From the NCBI RefSeq assembly GCF_018449515.1, contig NZ_JAAVUQ010000001.1, positions 124,001-188,000 on the forward strand: DNA of 64,000 nucleotides, read 5' to 3'. The position numbers and the translations under genes were made by a program. Source of the DNA: Caballeronia sp. dw_19 (lineage in GTDB: Bacteria > Pseudomonadota > Gammaproteobacteria > Burkholderiales > Burkholderiaceae). Below, piece by piece: positions 1 through 7,609 of the stretch. The notes under the pieces are model-generated. The model did no database searches and had not been told where the DNA came from. It worked only from the letters and a program-made list of their open reading frames with translations. Each line of letters begins with the position of its first letter. Positions within the stretch are counted from its first letter, which is position 1.

Positions 1-97
1 TGGCCTTATCAGCCGCCTGGCCGGATGGCTCGGGCGTCTGGTTGAAGCGCCTCATGCGCTGATAGGTGTCGAGTTTTCTGTCGGGTTTTCCGGCCAT
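1..97 (-). CDS. ligD: DNA ligase D, N-terminus only (cut by window edge)
   Basis: The first 32 codons of a minus-strand gene are visible; the ATG is at 97-95 and the rest lies beyond base 1. The peptide starts MAGKPDRKLDTYQRMRRF and continues with NQTPEPSG, which matches the start of the 3'-phosphoesterase domain of LigD proteins (pattern L-x-x-Y-x-x-K/M-R-x-F-x-x-T-P-E-P). LigD joins DNA ends together with Ku in bacterial non-homologous end joining. The complete ku gene ends 81 bp upstream in the same direction, which supports the call. Whether the polymerase and ligase domains follow cannot be seen here. Confidence 0.8.
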   Translation of the reverse strand, partial: MAGKPDRKLDTYQRMRRFNQTPEPSGQAADKA

Positions 98-178
98 TGG
101 CGGATCGCTTTTCTTGGTGCGTGTAGATGGAAGAACCAATGCACGACGCAACGCATGATTCAACGCTCAACGACAGGC

Positions 179-1096
179 TCAAGCGCGTTTGCGGCGCGTT
201 GTTGTCTTGCGTGCGGGTTTGGCCGCTGGTTCCCCGGCGTCGGCTTCAGCCGTATCGTCCTCGGCGCTGCCGGCACTCTTGGCGCCGCGCCTCGTCGGCT
301 TCCCCTTCTTTAAACTGCGTTTCAGCAGGTCGGACAGGTCGAGAATCTCCGCCGATGCCTTGCGCGGCGCGCCTTCTTCAACCTCCGACACCTCCTCCGT
401 CTTCCCTTCCTTAACCTTCTTGTTAACGAGCGCCATGATGTCCTCGCGAAACGTGTCGTGATAATCGTGCGGGTTCCATGTATCGCTCATGTCATCAATC
501 AATCGCTGCGCCATCTCCAGTTCTTTCGGCGATACCCCCGCCTTCTTCGAGTTTTCGTCCGGGAACTTGAAGTCATCGAATTCGCGCACTTCATCCGCCC
601 AGCGCAACGTGTTGAGCGCCAGCGCAGGACCCACCGGAATCAGTGCGGCCAGATGCTGTTTGTTGTGCAGCACCACGTTCGCGATCCCGACTTTCCCCGA
701 CGCCTTCAACGCGTCGCGCAGCAACGCATACACCTTCTCGCCCTTGCGATCGGGCGCGAGGTAATAAGGGGTATCGAGGGAGAGAAACGAGATTTCGGGG
801 GCTTCGACGAACGCGAGGATGTCCACGGTCTGCGTCGATTCCGGATTGGCCGAGCGAATCTCGGCGTCGCTCATCACGACGTATTTGCCCTTCTCGTACT
901 CGAAGCCACGCACGATGTTGTCGCGCGTGACGTCCTTACCCGTGTTCTTGTTGAATTGCTTATAGCCGATGGGGTCCATCGAACGCTTGTCGAGCAGGTT
1001 AAAGCCGACATTCTCCGACTGCGTCGCTGGATAGAGCTGCACGGGGACGTGGACCAGCCCGAAGCTGATCGCGCCTTTCCAGATCATGTGTGGCAT
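179..1096 (-). CDS. ku: Ku protein, non-homologous end joining
   Basis: A 305-residue bacterial Ku homologue that forms a ring on double-strand DNA ends and recruits LigD. The protein opens MPHMIWKGAISFGLVHVPV, the family signature, followed by the beta-barrel core (ALNTLRWADEVR near the middle). It ends in a lysine/arginine-rich tail (KPARKTTTRRKRA) of the kind that helps Ku bind and slide on DNA. I chose the ATG at 1096 over an in-frame TTG 21 bp upstream because a strong ribosome site (GGAAAGG, complement of 1107-1113) sits correctly before it. ligD lies immediately downstream in the same direction, so the two probably form one repair unit. Confidence 0.93.
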   Translation of the reverse strand: MPHMIWKGAISFGLVHVPVQLYPATQSENVGFNLLDKRSMDPIGYKQFNKNTGKDVTRDNIVRGFEYEKGKYVVMSDAEIRSANPESTQTVDILAFVEAPEISFLSLDTPYYLAPDRKGEKVYALLRDALKASGKVGIANVVLHNKQHLAALIPVGPALALNTLRWADEVREFDDFKFPDENSKKAGVSPKELEMAQRLIDDMSDTWNPHDYHDTFREDIMALVNKKVKEGKTEEVSEVEEGAPRKASAEILDLSDLLKRSLKKGKPTRRGAKSAGSAEDDTAEADAGEPAAKPARKTTTRRKRA

Positions 1097-1321
1097 CGCG
1101 AATGACCTTTCCGACAAGCCGCTCTGACGGCGTGACGGGATGAACGGCTAACAACGATTAACACGCGCCGATAGACGCATGGCCGTTATCGCGTTGCAGA
1201 AAACATGCCAGATGGGCTAAGCGCGCGCCGGCCTGGACGCGCGCTTATCCAACACCAGCGGCGAGGCCTCCGGACTCCAGGCACGAAAATGCAAACCTCG
1301 CCAGCGTCGCCGGGAGAGACC

Positions 1322-1906
1322 CTACTTGCGGCTCGCGCTGATCGTGAGTTTCGTACCGTCGCTGAGTGTGATGTTTTTGTCGGCGCCGCCGGTGGGCATC
1401 GTGAAATGAACCAGCTGGCTGAAGAAGTTATCGGTGGGACATTGAAGCTTCTTGCCGCCCACGGTAACAGCGCTCGCCGGGCGCGGCGCGTGGCCCTGGA
1501 AACTCAACTGGACGTCGGCGTCCCCGCTATTCGCCACCACCGCCGCAAAACGGATCTTCACCTGACGCACCGTCGTGCCGCTTGCGTTGCGGATGGAATC
1601 CACATCCGGACACGCATCCGGGACGTTCTGCGAACCGCCCACAGGCTTGCTTTGCCATGTGAAGTCATCCGTCTGGCCCGAGCGGATCGTGCGCGTTTCC
1701 TGCGCGCTGCCCCAGTTCTTCGACGCCATCTTCACCGTATATTTGATCGGCCCGTCGTTGGCCACTTCCGACAGCACCTTGATACCAGGCGTCGCATGAG
1801 CTGCGGGAGCAACCACGCAAGCCAACAGGGCCATCACGGCGCCTGCCGCAATCACGCGACCTCGCGAAGACCCGCCAGCCTGAATAAAACCCGAACGATC
1901 AATCAT
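1322..1906 (-). CDS. Secreted protein of unknown function
   Basis: A 194-residue protein that I cannot assign to a characterised family. An N-terminal signal peptide is clear: a short basic stretch, a hydrophobic run (VIAAGAVMALLACVVAP) and a likely cleavage site after AAHA. The mature part is rich in beta-prone sequence, with two cysteines about 75 residues apart (in ACPDVDS and LQCPTDN) that could form a disulfide. The start at 1906 has a good ribosome site (GGAGGGG) just upstream; an earlier in-frame start would place 13 residues before the signal peptide. It stands alone between ku and an oxidoreductase. Export to the periplasm is inferred from the signal peptide only. Confidence 0.7.
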   Translation of the reverse strand: MIDRSGFIQAGGSSRGRVIAAGAVMALLACVVAPAAHATPGIKVLSEVANDGPIKYTVKMASKNWGSAQETRTIRSGQTDDFTWQSKPVGGSQNVPDACPDVDSIRNASGTTVRQVKIRFAAVVANSGDADVQLSFQGHAPRPASAVTVGGKKLQCPTDNFFSQLVHFTMPTGGADKNITLSDGTKLTISASRK

Positions 1907-2078
1907 GTGAAAAACCCCTCCGTTTGCAGCCGTCACGCCAGGCATACAGCAACGGCGCCGGGGTGGCCGCGCCGCGCGTGTGGCGCGATCAGTCTAGCGC
2001 GACGCACGCCACGGGTTTCTCATGAGAAACCCGTGGCGCGCAGCTTGCAATGGATTGGCCGATTGAACCGCCCGGCGA

Positions 2079-3095
2079 TCAGAAGCCCGTCAGCACCAGT
2101 TTGCCGATCGCACGCCCTTCTTCCAAAAGGCGATGCGCCTCGCGCAGGTTTGTTGCGTTGATCTTGCCGAGGTCGCGGCCGAGCGTCGTCTTGATCGTGC
2201 CTGCGTCGATCAGTCGCGCCACTTCAGTGAGCAGCTTGTGTTGTTCGATCATGTCCGGCGTGCCGAACATCGAGCGCGTGAACATGAACTCCCAATGGAA
2301 CGCGGCGCTTTTCGCCTTCAGCAATTCGACCGGGACCGGCTTGTCGTTTTCGACGATCGAGCAGATGCTCCCTTGCGGTGCAATGACGGCGGCAGCGGCG
2401 GGAAAGTGTTTGTCCGTGTCATTGAAAATCAGCACGTAGTCGACTTGCTCGAAACCGGCTTCCTTCAGTTGCTTGGGCATGTCACCGAAATGGTCGACGA
2501 TGTGATCCGCGCCCAGTTCGGTCGCCCACTTCGCCGATTCCGGCCGCGACGCGGTCGCGATCACCTTCAGCTTCGCGACTTTTTTTGCAAGCTGGATGCC
2601 GATCGAACCTACGCCACCCGCGCCGCCCACGATCAACACGGACTTGCCGGCGTCATCTCCTTGCGCCGATACCCCCAGCCGCGCGAACAGTGCTTCCCAC
2701 GCAGTAATCGTGGTGAGCGGCAAGGCCGCGGCGTGCGAGAAATCGAGCGATTCGGGCTTGATGCCAACGATGCGCTCATCGACCAGATGGAACTGACTGT
2801 TCGTACCCGGCCGCGTGATGCTGCCGGCATAAAAGACGGGGTCTCCCACCTTGAACAACGTCACGTCCGGACCGACCGCTTCGACCACACCCGATGCATC
2901 CCAGCCAAGGACACGCGGCGTTTCTTCGACTTTGTCCTTCGGCGCACGCACTTTTGTATCGACGGGGTTCACGCCGATCGCTTCAATCTTCACCAGCAGG
3001 TCACGGCCGGCCGGCGCGGGTTTGTCGATCTCCACGTCCATCAACGATTCCGGGTTCGAGATGGGCAAGTAACGGGTCAGGGCGATGGCTTTCAT
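2079..3095 (-). CDS. Zinc-type alcohol dehydrogenase family protein / quinone-oxidoreductase-like
   Basis: A 338-residue cytosolic medium-chain dehydrogenase/reductase. The N-terminal GroES-like domain carries AIGVNPVDTKVR (about 39-50) and VLGWDASGVVEAVGPDV. The Rossmann fold has VLIVGGAGGVGSIGIQLAK (about 153-171), the NADP(H)-binding loop. The cysteine zinc ligands of true alcohol dehydrogenases are absent, so despite the family name it probably acts as a zinc-free NADPH-dependent quinone or enone reductase. AAGGAG lies just upstream of the ATG at 3095. It is divergent from a LysR-type gene 121 bp away, which is the usual arrangement for a regulator and its target. The physiological substrate is unknown. 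Confidence 0.85.
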   Translation of the reverse strand: MKAIALTRYLPISNPESLMDVEIDKPAPAGRDLLVKIEAIGVNPVDTKVRAPKDKVEETPRVLGWDASGVVEAVGPDVTLFKVGDPVFYAGSITRPGTNSQFHLVDERIVGIKPESLDFSHAAALPLTTITAWEALFARLGVSAQGDDAGKSVLIVGGAGGVGSIGIQLAKKVAKLKVIATASRPESAKWATELGADHIVDHFGDMPKQLKEAGFEQVDYVLIFNDTDKHFPAAAAVIAPQGSICSIVENDKPVPVELLKAKSAAFHWEFMFTRSMFGTPDMIEQHKLLTEVARLIDAGTIKTTLGRDLGKINATNLREAHRLLEEGRAIGKLVLTGF

Positions 3096-3158
3096 GAAAG
3101 AGCTCCTTAGGGGGTTTCAAGCGTTGCTTATGCAATGCATGGACCCGATGTTAAGGGC

Positions 3159-3194
3159 TTTCAGCTTCGCGCGAAACCGTCATAATCGCTGAAA
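3159..3194. promoter_or_regulatory. Candidate LysR operator in the divergent intergenic region
   Basis: The intergenic space between the oxidoreductase and lysR genes holds an inverted repeat: TTTCAGC at 3159-3165 and GCTGAAA at 3188-3194. Inside it is a perfect 10-bp palindrome TTCGCGCGAA at 3166-3175. Dyads of this kind in divergent promoters commonly bind LysR-type regulators. Binding by the neighbouring regulator is inference. Confidence 0.45.
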
Positions 3195-3216
3195 CATTTT
3201 ATTGAAAATCACGAAG

Positions 3217-4176
3217 ATGACAAAAACAGACGTTCTGAGCGAATTACCCTACAAGGCACAGCTCGATTTGCTGGACGTCGCGCTGTTCGTGCGGTCGGCG
3301 GCTTTATCGAATCTGTCTGCAGCGGGACGGGAATTCGGATTGTCTGCCGCTGTCGCGAGCGCCCGGCTCGCCCAACTTGAACGGCAGCTTGGCGCGCGGC
3401 TTTTGCACCGGACGACGCGGCGCATCAGCGTCACGCAGGAAGGCGAGATTTTCGCCAGGCACGCCCGCGCGTTGCTGGACGCCGCCGACGCGGCACGCGC
3501 TTCGGTCGGACGGGCGTTCGAGCAACCGCAGGGGCGTTTGCGCGTGACCATGCCGTCTTCGCTTGGGCGTCAGCATGTCTCGCCGGTTATTCCTGAATTC
3601 CTGCGCCGCTATCCCGGCGTGAGCCTCGACTTGCGCCTGACCGACCAGATAGTCGATCTCGTCGATAAAGGCATTGATCTGGCGGTGCGTCTTGGCGCGT
3701 TAAAGGATTCGACGCTCGTCGCGAAAAAACTCGCCAGCAACCGGCGCGTGCTGTGCGCGTCGCCGGCGTATCTCGCTGAGCACGGCACGCCGCATCACCC
3801 CGCCGATCTCGCGCAGCACGAATGCGCGATCTTGTCCGGCCAACGAGACTGGGCGTTCGTCACGCCGACCGGGACCATCGACGTGCGCGTGTCCGGCCGC
3901 CTCGAGACGGATAACGGCGAGGTCATTCGCGATGCGTTGCTTGCCGGGTTTGGCATCGGGTTGAAATCGACGTGGAGTGTGGCGCCATTCCTGCACAGCG
4001 GCGAATTGGTGACCATCCTCGATAGCTATCCGCTCGGGGAAACGGTGGCGATCTGGGCGGTGTACCCGAGCCGCGCATTCGTGCCGCCGAAAACAACAGC
4101 ATTCATCGATTTCCTGATTGAGCATTTCGGCGATCCGCCTTACTGGGACGTCGATCCGCAAAGGGTGATGCGGTAG
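3217..4176 (+). CDS. LysR-family transcriptional regulator
   Basis: A 319-residue LysR-type regulator. The winged helix-turn-helix is near residues 15-75 (VALFVRSAALSNLSAAGREFG, then SARLAQLERQLGARLLHRTTRR). A substrate-binding domain of periplasmic-binding-protein fold follows (RLRVTMPSSLGRQHVSPVIP, then LRLTDQIVDLVDKGIDLAVRLG). The SAAVASARLAQLE stretch is typical of the subgroup that controls oxidoreductase genes. I prefer the ATG at 3217 to the in-frame TTG at 3202; neither has a strong ribosome site. It is transcribed away from the dehydrogenase gene and probably regulates it and itself. The effector is unknown. Confidence 0.88.
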   Translation: MTKTDVLSELPYKAQLDLLDVALFVRSAALSNLSAAGREFGLSAAVASARLAQLERQLGARLLHRTTRRISVTQEGEIFARHARALLDAADAARASVGRAFEQPQGRLRVTMPSSLGRQHVSPVIPEFLRRYPGVSLDLRLTDQIVDLVDKGIDLAVRLGALKDSTLVAKKLASNRRVLCASPAYLAEHGTPHHPADLAQHECAILSGQRDWAFVTPTGTIDVRVSGRLETDNGEVIRDALLAGFGIGLKSTWSVAPFLHSGELVTILDSYPLGETVAIWAVYPSRAFVPPKTTAFIDFLIEHFGDPPYWDVDPQRVMR

Positions 4177-4227
4177 TCGTCATCCCGTAAATGCAAATAG
4201 GAATTTACGTATTCTTAAAATTTTGGG

Positions 4228-4237
4228 GGAGCGGGAT
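4228..4237. repeat. Target-site duplication, left copy
   Basis: GGAGCGGGAT directly precedes the left end of the insertion sequence and is repeated exactly at 5496-5505 directly after its right end. A 10-bp duplication fits the 8-10 bp usual for ISAs1-family elements. Confidence 0.92.
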
Positions 4238-5495
4238 CAGGGCGATTGCACTAAAAGTTAAATTTCTATTCCTCACGCCAGCCGAGGAGTTGAGCGAGAT
4301 AGCGGTCGTTCGCGCACGCTTTTAGACGGCGAATCTTCAGCCCCACCTTGGATGTCGTATCGCGTTTGAGCAGGTTCATGACGATGCGCCGAAGCACAGC
4401 GAAGTTCTGCGCGGCGTTGTCCACCCGTACGCGGCATTGATCTTCGCCGAAGGCCATGTCCAATACCCAATGCATTGAATTTTCGATGCGCCAGTGGGAA
4501 CGTACGGCCTGGGCGATCGTGAGTGCGTTAGGCGGGAGGCTGCTGATGTAATAGCGGCGCTCGGTTGAAACGATACCGTTGATCTCGCGCGTGGCCTCGA
4601 CCATCGCCACCGAGCGCAGCTTCGGCCAGCGAGACAAAGCATCCAGTGCGCAAGGCGTGTACGACAGCGCCACGCAGCGCCGCGTTTCGATGCGCCCGTG
4701 ATCCTTGCCAATCTCCACATGTTCGTCGCACTCGTAGGCACCCGGCCAGCGCTCCAATGCTGCAAAGGCCTCGTGGACCCGGTCCTTGAGTTTGCCCTGG
4801 TTTCCCTTGACGGCCAGCACGTAGTCAGCCTCGCCATCCACGATCTTCTGCGCAATGCGCTGCTGACACCCCATGGCATCGATGGTGACAATCGCACCCT
4901 TGAGCAACAGGGCATCGAGCAGTTCCGGAATCGCCGTGATTTCATTACTTTTGTCGGCCGTACGAACCTGCCCGAGCACCACGCCCAGTCCACAACCGTA
5001 CGCCGAGACCAGGTGAATCGCACGCTCACCTGCCCGATGCGAGCCACGCACGGTCTTGCCATCAATCGCCACGACCTGATCGACAAGCGCCGGACACAGG
5101 TGGCTCATCCAGCGGATAAAACATGCTTCGAACTGCTTAGGATTGAGTGACGCGAACACCTGCCCGAAAGTGTCGTGAGAGGCAATGCCGTGCTCCAGCG
5201 GCACATAGCGGCGCAGCCAATCCAGTTTTTCGGTGCCCCAAGTCTGGATCGCGACCCAGCTGTCTGCCCCGCTCAGGATCGCACACACCGCAACCATCAG
5301 CATCCCGCTCAGATCATGAGCCGGCGTGCGCCTGCGCGGGTCCTTCAAATCACCAAACGCATCTTCAATACTCAGTGCTTCATCGCGCATCGTTTCGACC
5401 CGAAAAAGACGAAAGTAAACGCCTTTTCCGTCGAGTTAACAACCCCCCTTTCTCTAACCCGTTGATTGTTAACGAGCCTTCATGCAATTGCCCTG
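4238..5495 (-). mobile_element. Complete ISAs1-family insertion sequence
   Basis: A 1258-bp element with matched ends. The left end CAGGGCGATTGCA (4238-4250) pairs with the right end, whose complement reads CAGGGCAATTGCA (5483-5495); 12 of 13 bases agree. Perfect 10-bp direct repeats flank it. It carries a single full-length transposase gene with all catalytic residues, so it looks recently inserted and potentially active. It landed in the intergenic space between the lysR gene and a brnTA toxin-antitoxin locus, with the transposase reading towards lysR. Confidence 0.93.
4266..5390 (-). CDS. ISAs1-family transposase
   Basis: A 374-residue DDE transposase, full length for the ISAs1 (H-repeat-associated) family. 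The acidic triad is visible: D110 in VVAIDGKTVRGS, D171 in VTIDAMGCQ and E303 in SHWRIENSMHWVLD. The N-terminus (IEDAFGDLKDPRRR, then HDLSGMLMVAVCAIL) and the LAVKGNQ motif near 192-198 are also characteristic. It catalyses cut-and-paste movement of the surrounding element. No frameshift or internal stop is present. The start codon lies 105 bp inside the right end, leaving room for a promoter within the element. Confidence 0.95.
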   Translation of the reverse strand: MRDEALSIEDAFGDLKDPRRRTPAHDLSGMLMVAVCAILSGADSWVAIQTWGTEKLDWLRRYVPLEHGIASHDTFGQVFASLNPKQFEACFIRWMSHLCPALVDQVVAIDGKTVRGSHRAGERAIHLVSAYGCGLGVVLGQVRTADKSNEITAIPELLDALLLKGAIVTIDAMGCQQRIAQKIVDGEADYVLAVKGNQGKLKDRVHEAFAALERWPGAYECDEHVEIGKDHGRIETRRCVALSYTPCALDALSRWPKLRSVAMVEATREINGIVSTERRYYISSLPPNALTIAQAVRSHWRIENSMHWVLDMAFGEDQCRVRVDNAAQNFAVLRRIVMNLLKRDTTSKVGLKIRRLKACANDRYLAQLLGWREE

Positions 5496-5505
5496 GGAGC
5501 GGGAT
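5496..5505. repeat. Target-site duplication, right copy
   Basis: GGAGCGGGAT directly after the right inverted repeat, identical to 4228-4237. Removing the element and one copy would restore the pre-insertion intergenic sequence. Confidence 0.92.
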
Positions 5506-5588
5506 TATTGCAGTGCATTGACGAATTGGAGCCGGCGCGCCCAGTCGTGTGCATCCTTCGGCAATTCATCCTGCTGTCCTCGTGTTTG

Positions 5589-5665
5589 TTGTTTTTTCAG
5601 CCAACAGCACTTATAAATTTTGGGTGTACAAATAAACCTTGTACTCACCGTTTTTTGGGGGTACA
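5589..5665 (+). promoter_or_regulatory. Probable brnTA promoter and operator boxes
   Basis: A sigma-70-like promoter TTGTTT (5589-5594), 17-bp spacer, TATAAA (5612-5617) lies upstream of brnT. Just downstream are three related boxes: TGTACA at 5625-5630, TTGTAC at 5639-5644 and GTACA at 5661-5665. Such repeats fit autoregulation by the BrnA antitoxin, whose family binds its own promoter. AT-rich composition sets this stretch apart from the neighbouring genes. Binding is inference. Confidence 0.45.
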
Positions 5666-5671
5666 TTATTC

Positions 5672-5975
5672 ATGGGCATTTCGTATAACGTCCCAAAGAG
5701 TGAAGCAAATATCCAGGAACGAGGCCTGTCGTTCGAAGCGGTCCGCGACTGTCATGTCGAGTGCCTTGATCGTCGAGGATTGCCGTAACACGTATGACGA
5801 GCGCAGGTTTCAGGCCCTCGGTTTAATAGCCGACCGCCTGCACATGGTGGTTTTCACACCGCGCGGCAACAAAATTCACGTTATTAGTTTACGGAAAGCG
5901 AACCTTCGCGAGGTAAAGCGGTATGAGCAAGCAGAACAAGGAAGAAGTGCTGGACGAGAACCCCGAATGGGGTGA
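5672..5975 (+). pseudogene. brnT: brnT toxin gene, disrupted by a frameshift
   Basis: The sequence encodes a BrnT-type ribonuclease toxin in two frames. From the ATG at 5672 it reads MGISYNVPKSEANIQERGLS and FEAVRD, then runs into a stop at 5786-5788. The rest of the protein (SSALIVEDCRNTYDERRFQ, then GLIADRLHMVVFTPRG and VISLRKANLREVKRYEQ) is in another frame from about 5754. About seven bases (5750-5756) stand where family members have nine coding an F-D-W-like segment, so two bases are missing or one is extra. The active-site region after the shift is otherwise well preserved. The brnA start codon overlaps the 3' end. A sequencing error cannot be excluded. Confidence 0.8.
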
Positions 5976-6216
5976 GGCGGAATTCGCCCGTGCACGACCG
6001 GCGTCGGAAGTTTTGCCGGAGCTTTACGGGCATGAGCGAGCGATGGAAATTCTGCGCCCGCGCGGGCGACCGAAGCTGGAAAACCCGAAGTTACCCATCA
6101 AATTGCGCATCGATCCGGACGTGGTAGACGCTTATAAAGCGCAAGGCGAAGGCTGGCAAACGCGAATGAATGCCGCGTTGCGCGACTACGCGAAATCGCA
6201 CGGATTGATGCGTTGA
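5923..6216 (+). CDS. brnA: BrnA antitoxin
   Basis: A 97-residue BrnA-family antitoxin. The N-terminal half has NPEWGEAEFARARPASEVLPEL, which in the family wraps the BrnT toxin. The C-terminal half has PIKLRIDPDVVDAYKAQGEG and WQTRMNAALRDYA, a ribbon-helix-helix DNA-binding domain. It overlaps the 3' end of the toxin gene by about 50 bp, as expected for translational coupling, with GAGG upstream of its ATG. Because the toxin upstream is frameshifted, this may now be an orphan antitoxin that still represses its own promoter. The reading frame is intact. Confidence 0.88.
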   Translation: MSKQNKEEVLDENPEWGEAEFARARPASEVLPELYGHERAMEILRPRGRPKLENPKLPIKLRIDPDVVDAYKAQGEGWQTRMNAALRDYAKSHGLMR

Positions 6217-6263
6217 AAGATGACTGAGATGAGTGGTAGAGGCGCGCCCGATTCAGGGCGCCC

Positions 6264-7481
6264 TCAACCCACCGTCACCAGCGCCTTCACGAACCCCCGA
6301 AACCGCGCCCGGGACGCGCGCACCGGCTTCCCCGCCAGCCCATAATCTGGAAACCGCGCAATAAACCGCCCGATCGCAATACGCGCTTCCAGCCGCGCCA
6401 GCGACAACCCCGCGCACTGATGAATCCCGAATCCAAACGCAAGATGCCGATTCGGCTCGCGAGCAATATCGAACTGATCCGCCGCCTCAAACTGCTCCGG
6501 GTCACGATTCGCCGCCCCAATGCACAACGTCACCGGCGTCCCACGCGCCACGGTCATCCCTGCAATATGCGTATCCACCGTTGCGATCCGGTTGCCAAGC
6601 TGGTTCGAGCTTTCGTAGCGCAAGCACTCCTCGATCGCGCTCTCGATCAACGCCGGATCGGCCAATAACCGCGCCCGCTGCTCCGGCCATTGCGCCAGTA
6701 GCACGATGCCGTTGCCGATCAGATTCGTAGTCGTCTCGTGCCCCGCGTTCAGGATGAAAATGCAGTTGTGCAGCAGTTCAGCTTCGTCCAGGCGCTCTCC
6801 GTCGGCTTCGCTTTGAATCAGCCGCGTAAGCACGTCATGCTGCGGGTCGCCGGGATGCGCCCGGCGGCACGCCACCAGCGTCACCAGATAATCGATGAAA
6901 TCCGCGACCGCCCGATTACCCCGCGCTTCCTGTTCCGGCTTGAGCGCAGGTTCCAGCGCGCCGAGAATCGCTAGCGACCAGTCACGCAATGGCGCACGTT
7001 CATCGTGCGGTACGTCGAGCAAATTGCCGATCACTTCAACCGGAATCGCCGAAGCGAAGTCATCGATCAAATCGATCTCACCGCGTACCGCAGCCTGATC
7101 GAGGAGACCGTCGACCAGACGCACAAGACCTGGCTCCATTGCCGCGATCGCACGGGCCGTCAGCGCCCCTGCGATCAGTTTGCGCACACGCGTGTGACGC
7201 GGTGGGTCGTTGAATACGAGGCTGGTCGTGTGATGCGCGAAAAGCGGCGTATGGACGCCATACTTCGGGCCGAATTCGACGGTCTTGTCCGAACTGAAAG
7301 TTTTCGGTTCGCGATACACGGCCTGAACGTCCCGATAGCGCGTGAGAAACAGTGAGCCATCGGGCATTGTCTTGATCGGCTCCCTGGTGCGCAACGCGTC
7401 GTAGACCGGATACGGGTCGGCGTAAAACGCGGCGTCGAGCTTGCGCAGATCAAAGTCGAGCGCGCGTTCGGTCGGGGTCAT
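6264..7481 (-). CDS. Cytochrome P450
   Basis: A 405-residue soluble bacterial P450 (mono-oxygenase), normal length for the class. It shows the I-helix oxygen-activation motif AGHETT (246-251), the K-helix E-x-x-R (E285 and R288) and the haem-binding loop FGFGIHQCAG with the axial cysteine at 356. There is no signal peptide or membrane anchor, so it is cytosolic and needs separate ferredoxin and reductase partners, none of which is encoded nearby. Substrate cannot be told from sequence. It is divergent from serB; only 128 bp separate the two starts. Its isolated position suggests a catabolic or detoxifying role, but that is a guess. Confidence 0.92.
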   Translation of the reverse strand: MTPTERALDFDLRKLDAAFYADPYPVYDALRTREPIKTMPDGSLFLTRYRDVQAVYREPKTFSSDKTVEFGPKYGVHTPLFAHHTTSLVFNDPPRHTRVRKLIAGALTARAIAAMEPGLVRLVDGLLDQAAVRGEIDLIDDFASAIPVEVIGNLLDVPHDERAPLRDWSLAILGALEPALKPEQEARGNRAVADFIDYLVTLVACRRAHPGDPQHDVLTRLIQSEADGERLDEAELLHNCIFILNAGHETTTNLIGNGIVLLAQWPEQRARLLADPALIESAIEECLRYESSNQLGNRIATVDTHIAGMTVARGTPVTLCIGAANRDPEQFEAADQFDIAREPNRHLAFGFGIHQCAGLSLARLEARIAIGRFIARFPDYGLAGKPVRASRARFRGFVKALVTVG

Positions 7482-7609
7482 GCGGGTCTCCGTCGTTGAT
7501 CGAGAGTCATCATAGCGGCGCGGCGCGTACGTCCGCCATCCGTCGGGACCATTACAATGACGGGTCTCGCACCGCTTTCCATCGCTATTTTTCTCGCTCG
7601 CCGCCCGTC

